NCBI GenBank assembly: GCA_017399685.1
Contig: JAFQBM010000041.1
Coordinates: 1-64,000, forward strand
Direction: 5' to 3'
From: Lachnospiraceae bacterium
GTDB taxonomy: Bacteria; Bacillota; Clostridia; Lachnospirales; Lachnospiraceae
DNA length: 64,000 nucleotides
The position numbers and the translations under genes were made by a program. This document shows positions 1-8,887 of this stretch, piece after piece. The stretch's first letter is position 1; every line of letters starts with the position of its first letter. The notes below the pieces were generated by a model that was given only the letters and a program-made list of their open reading frames with translations, did no database searches and was not told where the DNA came from.

Positions 1-123
1 AGCTTCGCTAATATCTACTCTGCATACATTTATCTGTCCCATCTGAAATACGATGTATTCAGATGGTCTATTAAAGTTACCCTTTTTTACTTCACAATTT
101 TTTTCAAAAAAACTCTTGACTAT
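1..123. other. window edge, no gene assigned
   Basis: On the minus strand a frame is open from just after the upstream stop codon to the window edge, but it shows no start codon with a ribosome binding site. The alpha and beta subunit genes that normally accompany a gamma/delta 2-oxoacid oxidoreductase gene do not begin here in any recognisable way. An imperfect hairpin with CCATCTGAA arms lies at about 39-66. Nothing else is supported. Confidence 0.3.
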
Positions 124-1324
124 TTATAGTTTGTCACCTCCTTCCATTCTCTTTTCCGTCAGGTAAGACTCTGATGTTATATAACCATCCGCACCTGCCT
201 CTTCATAATCGTCGGGTCCTCGTAAAAGTTCCTGATTCGGCATAAAATATTCTTTCTTAGGATGTTCCGCTTCAATACCTGCTACCAGTGCATTCACCGG
301 ACAGACCTCCACACATCTAAGACATCCCTTACAATGATAATAATCCAACCCTTGATTCACCATCATTTCTTTTCCCTTATATTCGCCCTTGGCAAATTGG
401 AATACCATGTCAGGACAGGTAGAATGGCAAAGTCCACAGTTGATACATCGTTCCTTTATGAAAACGGGAATGTAACCCTGTCTGGAAGGGGATAAATCTG
501 CTACAACCGTACTTCCGGGTCTGGTGTTAATGCCCCCAATGGGCGCATTCTCATAGCCCCATTCCGGATATGGGGTACTTTCCTGCTCCGTTTTTTCCTT
601 TTCACAGTTCTCCTCTTCCCCACTACGCTCTATTTTCATTTCTAACCTTTTTACTTCCTCATATCCTCTCCGAATTCCTTCCAGATTATTTTTTAAAGCA
701 TCCGGATATTTTTTTCCCAAGGTATCTTTACAAATTTGCTCCCCTGCCTTTAAATTCTTTATTCCCATCACCTTTAATGTCGCTCCAAGCATTACCACAT
801 TAATTCTGGAATGGGTTTCCATGGCAATTTTCTGATGCATCCAACCCATAGAATACACCAGCTTTACACCCTGCCAGCTTTATTCCCGGCAGCTTTTCTC
901 CATTTTTTCTCCCAATGGTATTCTCCTGTTTCTGTAAACATCCCGGTTCTTCCTGCCCCGTCTCCAGAGCGATAATCACCGCAGTTTCTCTGCCACACCC
1001 TTTCCAGACAGACTTATCCTTTAAAAGTGCCTGATGAAATACCACTAATAAATCCGGCTCTACTACCGGGGAATGTACTCTAATTTCCTTTTCCTTATTA
1101 CAATACCGGATAAATCCCTTTACCGGCGTTCCTGTCTTTTCCGAACCATAACTGGAAAAACTGGTGCTGTTTAAGTCTAAATACTTCACTCCCAGCTCTC
1201 CTAACATCTTTCCACATAAATTGGCTCCCAGACCACCAATACTCTCTAAACGGATTTCATAATACTCTTTCCCGGATTCCAGTTTTTCTTTTAAACCAAC
1301 CCCACTGTCCTTAAACTGTTCCAT
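124..1324 (-). pseudogene. 2-oxoacid:ferredoxin oxidoreductase gamma/delta fusion, frameshifted
   Basis: This encodes the gamma domain (N-terminal part, with the ESIGGLGANLCGK nucleotide-binding-like start) followed by a two-[4Fe-4S] ferredoxin delta domain (CINCGLCHSTCP and CKGCLRCVEVCP). Known family members carry both in one chain and pass electrons from a 2-oxoacid oxidation to ferredoxin. Here the chain is split. The first part runs from ATG 1324 (RBS AAGGGAAG) and the second continues in another frame. Around 825-845 the family sequence D-A-x-K-I-A-M-E is recovered only if one extra base is skipped. The second half could in principle restart at GTG 858. The rubredoxin gene overlaps the far upstream GTG at 1354, so 1324 is the better start. 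It is either a real single-base indel or an assembly error; no alpha/beta subunits are visible downstream. Confidence 0.7.
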
Positions 1325-1346
1325 CTTTACTTCCCTTCTTTGCTTT

Positions 1347-1508
1347 CTATTCACTTACCCCACTAAAAAGTTCTTTTCCCACAGAACATAGCGGACATAA
1401 AAAATCCTCCGGTAGGTCTTCAAACTTCGTTCCTGGTGCAATCCCCATATCCGGTGCCCCCTCTTCTTCATCATAAATCCATCCACATACGTCACATACA
1501 TATTTCAT
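1347..1508 (-). CDS. rubredoxin
   Basis: A 53-residue protein with the two rubredoxin knuckles, CDVCGWIYD and CPLCSVGK, which bind a single iron through four cysteines. The length is exactly that of clostridial rubredoxins. The start is ATG 1508, preceded by AAGGAGG at good spacing; a longer reading from 1529 lacks this. It is a soluble one-electron carrier. With the flavodiiron gene just upstream (156 bp away) it likely donates electrons for O2 or NO reduction. The oxidoreductase subunit follows closely downstream. Confidence 0.95.
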   Translation of the reverse strand: MKYVCDVCGWIYDEEEGAPDMGIAPGTKFEDLPEDFLCPLCSVGKELFSGVSE

Positions 1509-1540
1509 TGTACTTACCTCCTTAACCATATCAATTTTGA

Positions 1541-1611
1541 CAATTGCGAAACTATAATACTTCTTTGTGAAAGTGATTTAAAAGATAAGTTTTTTGATAG
1601 TTTTACAATTA
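1541..1611. repeat. short inverted-repeat element, copy E
   Basis: The segment begins with AATTGCGAAACTAT and ends with ATAGTTTTACAATT, forming imperfect terminal inverted repeats around an AAGTGATT motif. The same ends recur at 34711, 43855, 47838 and 48230. This is a short, internally deleted member, placed between the flavodiiron and rubredoxin genes. Confidence 0.65.
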
Positions 1612-1663
1612 CTTACAATATTGCAAACATTCAAAAACTTATCTTGTTACTTTTATATCACCT

Positions 1664-2821
1664 TCACATAGAATACAATTCCGCTGCAAGTTCTTCAATC
1701 TGCCCCCTGCTTTCTTCATTTAACGCAGAAGTAATTTTTACCGTAGTATCTGCAAATCTTAATCCCTTGCTTTTTTCAAATTTCTCCCTCATTGCCTTTG
1801 CAACTACCGGAGCCCAGCTTCCATTTTCCATAAATGCCACCACTCTGTTGCTAAAATTCCGCTCCGTCAGATAATCGATAAATTCACGCATATCGGGAAA
1901 AATTTCATTATTATAGGTTGTAGTCGCCAAAACAATCTTACTGTACCGAAAAGCATCTGCCACCGCTTTCGACTTATCGCATCGTATCAAATCTTTTACC
2001 ATCACCTTCTCGCAGCCCTTCTCTTTTAACGTTTCCTCCAATAACATCACTGCTTTTTTGGTATTCCCATAAATGGAAGTGTATGCGATGAAAATCCCTT
2101 CTTCCTCCGGCTGATACCTAGACCAGGTATGATATAAATCAGTATAATAGCTAATATTTTCTGTTAATACGGGTCCATGAAGGGGACATATCCTTCGAAT
2201 CTCCCAAACCGCCATCTTTTTTAATAAATTCTGAACCTGAATGCCATATTTTCCTACAATGCCAATATAATAACGCCTTGCTTCGCAAATCCAGTCTTCT
2301 TCTACATCAAGAGCCCCGAACTTGCCAAATGCATCCGCAGAAAACAAAACCTTATCCGTAGTATCATAAGTTACCATCACCTCCGGCCAATGTACCATAG
2401 CTGCGGCAACAAAGATTAGTTTATGTTTTCCAAGAGAAAGCACATCCCCATCCGACACCACCATTCGGTTTTTCGTAAATTCTGTTCCGAAAAAATGTTC
2501 CATCATCATAAATGCTTTGGCAGAAGCCACCAATATGGTTTCCGGATATTCTTTCATAAAGTTCATAATATTCGCCGAATGATCCGGTTCCATATGCTGG
2601 ACAATCAGATAATCCGGTTTTCGTTTTCCCAACACTTTCTCAATCTGTTTTAACCACTGACTGGTAAATTTCTCATCCACCGTATCCAAAATAGCAACCT
2701 TTTCATCTAAAATGGCATAGGAATTATAGGACATCCCATTGGGTACACGATAGATTCCCTCAAACAACTCAATATCATGGTCATTGACACCAATATATTT
2801 CATATCACTTGTTACTGTCAT
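1664..2821 (-). CDS. flavodiiron protein (A-type flavoprotein)
   Basis: A 385-residue two-domain enzyme. The N-terminal metallo-beta-lactamase-like domain has the di-iron signature HMEPDHSA (H-x-E-x-D-H) near residue 83 and further His/Asp ligands. The C-terminal flavodoxin domain binds FMN (SIYGNTKK phosphate loop near residue 260). Family members reduce O2 to water or NO to N2O in the cytoplasm and take electrons from rubredoxin, whose gene lies downstream. The length matches stand-alone flavodiiron proteins, with no fused rubredoxin domain. The start is ATG 2821 with a GAGG box 9 bases upstream. The role is oxidative or nitrosative stress defence in an anaerobe. Confidence 0.95.
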   Translation of the reverse strand: MTVTSDMKYIGVNDHDIELFEGIYRVPNGMSYNSYAILDEKVAILDTVDEKFTSQWLKQIEKVLGKRKPDYLIVQHMEPDHSANIMNFMKEYPETILVASAKAFMMMEHFFGTEFTKNRMVVSDGDVLSLGKHKLIFVAAAMVHWPEVMVTYDTTDKVLFSADAFGKFGALDVEEDWICEARRYYIGIVGKYGIQVQNLLKKMAVWEIRRICPLHGPVLTENISYYTDLYHTWSRYQPEEEGIFIAYTSIYGNTKKAVMLLEETLKEKGCEKVMVKDLIRCDKSKAVADAFRYSKIVLATTTYNNEIFPDMREFIDYLTERNFSNRVVAFMENGSWAPVVAKAMREKFEKSKGLRFADTTVKITSALNEESRGQIEELAAELYSM

Positions 2822-3015
2822 TTGCTTTAACCTCTACTTTAATTCTTAATGATTCACCGCGTATCTTGTAAGCCACCACTAGTGTGGCTGTGTTTTTATT
2901 GATATCACAACAAAAACTATCTTTTTCTCATTCCTATAGTTTCCTCATTTTGTCATATATTATGCACTCTATATGTAAAATCATTACAACTCTTTTGCAA
3001 AACAATATGATACCA

Positions 3016-3070
3016 GGGTCAAAAGGTCATACTTTTCATGCTCGCATGAAAAAGTATGACTTTGAGACCC
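3016..3070. repeat. long imperfect hairpin in intergenic DNA
   Basis: GGGTC and GACCC close a roughly 26-bp imperfect palindrome containing GTCATACTTTTCATGC and its near complement around a TC loop. It is followed at about 3134-3161 by a smaller GCTGAAC/GTTCAGC hairpin. The stretch 2822-3201 holds no credible gene. Its composition is richer in structure than neighbouring spacers and it may be a dispersed extragenic element. Confidence 0.5.
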
Positions 3071-3201
3071 GAAAAAACATAAGAAAGTAGCCCGAATAAG
3101 GCGGATTTCGAATGTTTTTAGATGCTGAACCTCCAGTGGACGTTCAGCACCGACCGAATCGGAGCCTAAACCTTGCTACACACTGTGACTTTCGTAATGA
3201 T

Positions 3202-3283
3202 AAAAAAGCCCTGTAAACACAGATAAATCCTTAATGATTCTTACATCATCCAAGTAAAATTATCTGGTTTACAGGACTTTTTT
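3202..3283 (-). terminator. terminator with GTTTACAGG stem
   Basis: AAAAGCCCTGTAAAC pairs with GTTTACAGGACTTTT, with a long loop. On the minus strand it ends in a T run just after the stop of the gene at 3292. The same stem sequence recurs at 15381 and 31457. Confidence 0.7.
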
Positions 3284-3291
3284 AATTCTTC

Positions 3292-4983
3292 CTATGAACC
3301 AATCAAAACATTCTTTCCTTCGAAAGCAAATCCATATTTGCGTATCCTTTCTTTTGGAATGCCTTTCGCAATAAGGTCTGTTTCATATTGTTTTTCTTCT
3401 ATCTGGGCAAGAGCTTTTTCCACGGTATCAGATAAACTTTTCTCATCCTCCATGTCCCTGACTTTAAATTCCAGAACAAAAGCATCTTTCCTTTTATCTT
3501 TTGGTTCTAGCATCACATCATATCGTCCAAAACCGCTTTCCCTATTGGAAGTTACGATATAGTCCCTACCTAAATCCACTAAAAGACCAAGCACAAAGCC
3601 ATGGTAAAACCGTTCCGGTTCATCTCCAAATTTCCCTTTTCCGGTATCAAAATAACTAAACATCGTAATGGTCAGCCTCTGCATATAATAATTCATTGCT
3701 TTTAAATCACCTAAAATCAGTGAATTAAGAAAATCATTGTAACCTGCTCCTGGTTTGGCAAACCAGCCTCTTACCATACTGTAAAACATACGTCGCACTT
3801 CATAGTTGGTAAAGGTCAGTTCGTATAAAGGCTCCTCATCCCCAATAAGCAGTAAATTCTCATAGCTTATCACCTTTAAATATCCACTGGCTACCAAGAG
3901 ACTCCAGATGGCTGCTTCATTATCGTCAAGCTGGTTATATACAATCTGTTCATCAATAGGACACTTTATGGTTTCTCCCTTTAACAAGCGTTCAAAAGTC
4001 AACTTTATCCTTCTGTCACCTTCTCGGATTAGCTTTCCCACCAGACTGTTGGAACTGGTATTTGCCCAGTAGGCGATATATTTACCTTTATCCAAAAAAT
4101 TAAGAATAGACCATGGGTTATAGATATCCCTGTGTTTTCCAAATACGAATCCATCATACCATTCCTTAACTTTTTCTTTTTCCGCTCCCTTTCCACAAGC
4201 ATCCAGTGCCGCAAATACTTCCTCTTCCGTAAAACCAAAAGAGGTGGCATATTTATTTGACGTTGTAGTTACCACTTCCAGATTATTTAAATCCGAGAAA
4301 ACCGACTCTTTACTTACTCTAGTAATTCCGGTCATGATTCCACGTCCCAAGTATGGATTTGTCTTAAATGTGGAGTTAAAAAGACTTCTGGTAAAAGCTA
4401 CCATTTCATTCCAGTAACCATTCACATAAGCCTCCTGCATCGGGGTATCATATTCGTCAAGAAGAAAGATTGGCTTTTTGCCGTAATAACGTGTAAGATA
4501 CTCTGATAAACGGTTCAGGGTGATGGTAGCATCTGCATCATCCATATCAATATTTACACGTTTAAAATATTCCTTCTCTGTCTCATATAACAAATCACCC
4601 CCCAGTAAGTAGGAATGTTTTGCATATAAGTCTATCAGCTGCTGGCATATCTTTTTCCGTGTTGTCTGGTAGTTGGTTTCTTTTATATTGGCAAAAGAAA
4701 GGCTGATGACCGGACAGATTCCCTGAAGATTTCGGTATTTTTCTTCTTCCCAGATGGAAAGTCCTTCGAATAAATCTCCTCTTCCTGCATAATCCACGGA
4801 GAAAAATTTCTCTACCATGGACATATTCAAGGTTTTTCCAAAACGACGAGGACGGGTAATTAAGGTTACACTGTCGTTACTTTCCCACCATTCCTTGATA
4901 AATGAAGTTTTATCAATATAAAAATTATGATTCTCTCGTAATTCCAAAAAATCTTGTATTCCAATTCCTACGGTATGGGGCAT
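3292..4983 (-). CDS. AAA-ATPase-like / PD-(D/E)XK nuclease protein, copy 1
   Basis: A 563-residue protein of the AAA-ATPase_like plus PDDEXK_9 architecture. The N-terminus has the family hallmark DFLELRE...YIDKT and a P-loop-like TRPRRFGKT near residue 45. FLLDEYDTPM is the Walker B region. The C-terminus has RYDVMLEP and VLEFKVRD, the Asp and E-x-K of a PD-(D/E)XK fold. Such genes occur in many near-identical copies in gut Clostridia and Bacteroidetes; their function is not established. The start ATG 4983 has an AAAGGATG box. The gene at 5134 is a tandem paralogue, with a promoter between them. Clear of frameshifts. Confidence 0.85.
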   Translation of the reverse strand: MPHTVGIGIQDFLELRENHNFYIDKTSFIKEWWESNDSVTLITRPRRFGKTLNMSMVEKFFSVDYAGRGDLFEGLSIWEEEKYRNLQGICPVISLSFANIKETNYQTTRKKICQQLIDLYAKHSYLLGGDLLYETEKEYFKRVNIDMDDADATITLNRLSEYLTRYYGKKPIFLLDEYDTPMQEAYVNGYWNEMVAFTRSLFNSTFKTNPYLGRGIMTGITRVSKESVFSDLNNLEVVTTTSNKYATSFGFTEEEVFAALDACGKGAEKEKVKEWYDGFVFGKHRDIYNPWSILNFLDKGKYIAYWANTSSNSLVGKLIREGDRRIKLTFERLLKGETIKCPIDEQIVYNQLDDNEAAIWSLLVASGYLKVISYENLLLIGDEEPLYELTFTNYEVRRMFYSMVRGWFAKPGAGYNDFLNSLILGDLKAMNYYMQRLTITMFSYFDTGKGKFGDEPERFYHGFVLGLLVDLGRDYIVTSNRESGFGRYDVMLEPKDKRKDAFVLEFKVRDMEDEKSLSDTVEKALAQIEEKQYETDLIAKGIPKERIRKYGFAFEGKNVLIGS

Positions 4984-5026
4984 ATTAGTTCACATCCTTT
5001 CAAAATCCTGTTTCTTTCTTATGGTT

Positions 5027-5055
5027 AGTATAATGGATTTCCTATTAAAATGTAA
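5027..5055 (-). promoter_or_regulatory. sigma-A-type promoter of AAA/PDDEXK copy 1
   Basis: On the minus strand, -35 TTACAT (5050-5055), a 17-bp spacer and -10 TATACT (5027-5032). The sequence from the spacer to the ribosome binding site is nearly identical to that at 6905-6972, so the promoter was duplicated with the gene. Confidence 0.65.
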
Positions 5056-5133
5056 TGTTTCTCTATTGGGACAAATCAAATCAAATTTATTTTATTAAAA
5101 ATCAAAATGACACTGTAAAAGGAATGTGAAAAG

Positions 5134-6906
5134 TTAAAATGTTCCTATTAGTACTTTCTTTCCTTCAAAAGCAAAGCCGTATTTTCGTATTCTTTCCTTC
5201 GGAATGCCCCTTGCCATAAGGTCTGCTTCGTATTGCTTTTCTTCTATTTGTGCGAGGGCTTTTTCTACTGTCTCAGATAAACTTTTCTCTTCTTCCGGGT
5301 CTCTTACTTTAAATTCCAGAATAAAGGCATCTTTGCTCTTATCCCTTGGTTCTAACATAACATCATATCTTCCATAACCACTTTCCCGGTTAGAGGTTAG
5401 TACATAATCCTCTCTCAAATCTACCAACAATCCCAGTACAAAACCATGATAGAACCGTTCCGGTTCGTCTCCCATGACTCCTTTTCCGGTATCAAAATAA
5501 CTGAAGGTCTGCAAAGTGATGTTGGTCATATATTTATTCATGGTTTTTATGTCATTGGCAAACATGGATTTTATAAAACCATTATAGGACCGATTTGCAA
5601 CACTAAACCAGCCACTAATTATCCCATGAAACATAAGCCGGACTTCTTTATTGGTAATCGCTAATTCATAATTCGGCCATCTTTCTACCTTTTCCATATC
5701 CTCATAACCCAAAATCTTTAAGTAACCACTGGCTACCAGAAGGCTCCAGATGGCTTCTTCGTTATCATCTAACTGATTGTAAACAATCTGTTCATCAATG
5801 GGATAAAATAAATGCTTTCCTTTTAACAGTTGCTCCATGGACTGCTTGATTTCATCACTGCCTTCCCGAATCAGCTTACCTACCAGACTGTTGGAACTGG
5901 TATTGGCCCAATAGATTTCGTATTTCCCTTTCGCCAGGAAATTAAGGATAGACCATGGATTATAGATATCTTCCTGTTCTCCAAACACAAAACCGTCATA
6001 CCATTCTTTTACTTTTTCCTTTTCTTCTCCCATGCCAACTGCATCCAGAGCCGCGAATACTTCTTCCTCCGTAAAACCAAAGGATGTGGCATATTTATTT
6101 GAGGTAGTAGTTACTACTTCCAGATTATTTAAATCCGAAAAAACCGACTCTTTCGAAACTCTGGTGATTCCTGTCATAATTGCCCGTCCCATATACGGAT
6201 TGGTCTTAAAAGTGGAATTAAAAAGACTTCTGGTAAAGGCTACCATCTCGTCCCAGAAACCATTCACATAGGCTTCCTGCATCGGGGTATCGTATTCGTC
6301 AAGAAGAATGATGGGTTTCTTTCCATAATGACGGGACAGATAATCCGACAAACGGTGTAGCGATGAACCAGCCTCAAAAGCATCCATCTCCCTTGCCATC
6401 CGGCTTACATATTCCTTTTCATTCCGGGATAATTTATCACTTTCTGTTAAAAAAGAATATTTTTCAAACTGTGCCATCAGTAATTCAATGATTCGTCTCT
6501 TGGTAGAGTCAATGTCTATTTCTTTTATCCTTGCAAAAGAAAGGCTGATTACCGGATAAGTCCCCTGAAGATTCCGGTATTTCTCTTCTTCCCAGATGGA
6601 AAGTCCTTCGAATAAATCTCCTCTTCCTGCATAATCCACGGAGAAAAATTCTTCCACCATGGACATATTCAAAGTTTTACCAAAACGACGTGGGCGGGTA
6701 ATTAAGGTTACGCTGTCGTTACTTTCCCACCATTCCTTGATAAATGAAGTTTTATCAATGTAAAAATTATGACTCTCACGTAATTCCAAAAAATCCTGGA
6801 TTCCAATCCCTACGGTATTGGTTAGGTTGGCTGTATTTATGTTACTTCCTGTAATTTTTGTATTTGTTGTATTTTTTGTATTCGTCATTTTTTTCGTATC
6901 CATCAT
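5134..6906 (-). CDS. AAA-ATPase-like / PD-(D/E)XK nuclease protein, copy 2
   Basis: A 590-residue paralogue of the gene at 3292, largely identical over the whole length, with the same TRPRRFGKT loop, ILLDEYDTPM and C-terminal ILEFKVRDP. It differs by a Thr/Asn-rich N-terminal extension of about 30 residues (repeated T-N-T-K) and by a divergent block around residues 130-200, the likely variable partner- or substrate-recognition region. The start ATG 6906 (or the next ATG) follows AAAGGATG. The arrangement is a tandem duplication that includes the upstream region. Function unknown; roles in mobile-element biology have been suggested for the family. Confidence 0.85.
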   Translation of the reverse strand: MMDTKKMTNTKNTTNTKITGSNINTANLTNTVGIGIQDFLELRESHNFYIDKTSFIKEWWESNDSVTLITRPRRFGKTLNMSMVEEFFSVDYAGRGDLFEGLSIWEEEKYRNLQGTYPVISLSFARIKEIDIDSTKRRIIELLMAQFEKYSFLTESDKLSRNEKEYVSRMAREMDAFEAGSSLHRLSDYLSRHYGKKPIILLDEYDTPMQEAYVNGFWDEMVAFTRSLFNSTFKTNPYMGRAIMTGITRVSKESVFSDLNNLEVVTTTSNKYATSFGFTEEEVFAALDAVGMGEEKEKVKEWYDGFVFGEQEDIYNPWSILNFLAKGKYEIYWANTSSNSLVGKLIREGSDEIKQSMEQLLKGKHLFYPIDEQIVYNQLDDNEEAIWSLLVASGYLKILGYEDMEKVERWPNYELAITNKEVRLMFHGIISGWFSVANRSYNGFIKSMFANDIKTMNKYMTNITLQTFSYFDTGKGVMGDEPERFYHGFVLGLLVDLREDYVLTSNRESGYGRYDVMLEPRDKSKDAFILEFKVRDPEEEKSLSETVEKALAQIEEKQYEADLMARGIPKERIRKYGFAFEGKKVLIGTF

Positions 6907-6949
6907 AGCATTTCACATCCTTTCAAAATCCTGTTTCTTTCTTACGGTT

Positions 6950-6978
6950 AGTATAATGGATTTCCTTTTCAAATGCAA
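6950..6978 (-). promoter_or_regulatory. sigma-A-type promoter of AAA/PDDEXK copy 2
   Basis: Minus strand -35 TTGCAT (6973-6978), 17-bp spacer, -10 TATACT (6950-6955), homologous to the promoter at 5027-5055 and with a better -35. Confidence 0.65.
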
Positions 6979-7023
6979 CGGTTCTCTATGGGACAGTTAG
7001 TCCAAAATACAACCACATCCTAA

Positions 7024-7054
7024 CAAAAAAATCCCACGAATCTAATCGTGGGGG
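7024..7054 (-). terminator. intrinsic terminator of the esterase gene
   Basis: On the minus strand, a CCCACGA/TCGTGGG stem with a five-base loop is followed by a run of seven T. It lies 90 bp past the stop of the gene at 7144. Confidence 0.75.
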
Positions 7055-7143
7055 AATGAGATAAAGGTGGTGAAACTGGAATTTCGTCCATTCAATCTCC
7101 CGATTTTGGCATCTACAAAACACCTTTTACTATTTCCACAACT

Positions 7144-8076
7144 TTATGCAAGTTTCTCAAAACAACGATGTATAAATTCAATACTATCAATAAGAATTTG
7201 CTTCGTTTCCGGAGAACCGGTCCCAATTGGTGCAAATGCATGAAATGCATTCTCCATCTCAATCAATATTGCATCTACACCGGCATCCTCACATTTTTTA
7301 TACAATACATGTGCATCTGCACGCACATATTCATTAGCATCACAAGTTATAAAAACTGGAGGAAATTGTTCAAAATGTTCATAAAAAATATTTGATACCT
7401 CCGGATTCTTCAAGTCAGCATTCCCTACATAAATATCGTGTAATGCTGTTAAACAACCTGGCTTTACCGTAAAATCTTTTACTTCATAGTTACGCTCAAG
7501 AATATCACAAAAAGAAACCGTGGTGCTATGTACTACAAGGCACGCGGGCTTTTTTAAATTTTCACTAATTAAACGAATTGTTAGTGCCTGGCACAAATAG
7601 CCACCTCCACTCTCACCGGATAATGCAATTTGAGGTGAATGAAACATTTCAAGTATACAATTGTATGCAGTAAGACAATCATTGATTGCATCAGGATATT
7701 TATGTTCCGGTGAAAGTGCATAATCAATAGCAATAACCCTACATCCTGAATATTTTGCGAGCATAGAGCAATATCCTTTTGAACCCTTCGCACTACCGGA
7801 AACCAGACCGCCTCCGTGAATATACATAATTATATTTTCACTTTTCATCTCTTTCGGTATTGCTATAATTCCACTAACACCATTAAGATTCAACTTGCGA
7901 AATTTTACCCCCTTTTCTCGTGGCATGAAATTGTAACCAAAATTACAAATAACCCGAATTGCTCTCCAGTTGACTTTGCCCATATTTTCGTCAAATCCCA
8001 TACCCTTAGTCATGCTCTTTACTATTTTAATATTCTTTTTCATTTCAGGGCTGGTTGCCTTGCGATAATAAATCAT
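7144..8076 (-). CDS. alpha/beta hydrolase (HSL-type esterase)
   Basis: A 310-residue enzyme of the hormone-sensitive-lipase class. It shows the oxyanion motif YIHGGGLVSG (around residue 87), the nucleophile elbow GESGG (about residue 154), and late Asp (ITCDANEY) and His (NAFHAF) positions completing the triad. Family members cleave short acyl esters in the cytoplasm. The start ATG 8076 has GGAGAT upstream. It is divergent from a TetR-type regulator across a 151-bp gap, which suggests that regulator controls it. Substrate unknown. Confidence 0.88.
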   Translation of the reverse strand: MIYYRKATSPEMKKNIKIVKSMTKGMGFDENMGKVNWRAIRVICNFGYNFMPREKGVKFRKLNLNGVSGIIAIPKEMKSENIIMYIHGGGLVSGSAKGSKGYCSMLAKYSGCRVIAIDYALSPEHKYPDAINDCLTAYNCILEMFHSPQIALSGESGGGYLCQALTIRLISENLKKPACLVVHSTTVSFCDILERNYEVKDFTVKPGCLTALHDIYVGNADLKNPEVSNIFYEHFEQFPPVFITCDANEYVRADAHVLYKKCEDAGVDAILIEMENAFHAFAPIGTGSPETKQILIDSIEFIHRCFEKLA

Positions 8077-8227
8077 AGCAATATCTCCTCAAATGCATTT
8101 TAAACATACAAGTGTTGATTTCATACCTTAACTATACTATAATTAAAATTGAAAGCAACAAGAAACTTTCTATTAACATGGAAAAGCAACAGAAATCAAG
8201 AAAATTGTTGTTTTTAAGGAGAGAATC

Positions 8228-8737
8228 ATGTACGCAAAAATAGAAAAAACAAAACAACGCTTACGTACCGCTATGATAGAGTTAGTAGATTCAAATGCTT
8301 TGGAGAACATTACTGTATCGCAATTGTGCAAACAAGCTTCTATTAACCGCTCAACATTCTACAAATATTATTCTGTTCCAACAGATATTTTGGAAGAATA
8401 TATTATTGAAGTATATGAACAGGTATTTCAGAATATCAATTTTTCGGGCATATCAGATAATAACATTTATGACTTTTTGCTTCGTATATGTAATTTATAT
8501 TACAATGACAGGCTACTCACCAAGTTTGGCTTGATTTGTCATAAAAACGGCTCGGAACGTTTACAGAACTATTTATTTCCTAACACAATGTATGACAATC
8601 AAATTAATAGCAGTATTTCATTTATTTCAGGTGGTGTTCAGGCAGTATTACTTCAGTGGGTACTTTCTGACTTTAATGAAACTCCGGAATGTATGGCAGA
8701 AAAACTCACAAATTTTATTACTAAATTTATAACCTAA
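8228..8737 (+). CDS. TetR/AcrR family regulator
   Basis: A 169-residue protein. The first 50 residues form the TetR helix-turn-helix (ITVSQLCKQASINRSTFYKYY). The remaining helical domain is short, as in the TetR_C_8-like group of Firmicutes, and would bind a ligand or other signal. The start ATG 8228 follows AAGGAGAG. It is transcribed away from the esterase gene and probably regulates it and itself. The ligand cannot be inferred. A terminator follows at 8777. Confidence 0.85.
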   Translation: MYAKIEKTKQRLRTAMIELVDSNALENITVSQLCKQASINRSTFYKYYSVPTDILEEYIIEVYEQVFQNINFSGISDNNIYDFLLRICNLYYNDRLLTKFGLICHKNGSERLQNYLFPNTMYDNQINSSISFISGGVQAVLLQWVLSDFNETPECMAEKLTNFITKFIT

Positions 8738-8776
8738 ATTTTATAAGCATATATAACCATCTCATTTTTATATCAG

Positions 8777-8818
8777 TAAAGGCAAGCCATTTATAACATG
8801 ACTTGCCTTTATATTTTT
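8777..8818. terminator. terminator between convergent genes
   Basis: AAAGGCAAG pairs with CTTGCCTTT, followed by ATATTTTT on the plus strand. It sits between the convergent ends of the TetR gene and the CPBP protease gene and can serve both directions. Confidence 0.65.
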
Positions 8819-8887
8819 CACCAAACGTCTAAACAATCCATAGCATCCACCCCTGGATTATTAATTGCACAATTGGATTTTATCCCT

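Noticed and set aside
7024-7143. Possible IS200/IS605 right-end remnant (CCCACGA/TCGTGGG stem)
   Set aside because: No TnpA or TnpB sequence is recognisable nearby and the stem with its T run is adequately explained as the esterase gene terminator.
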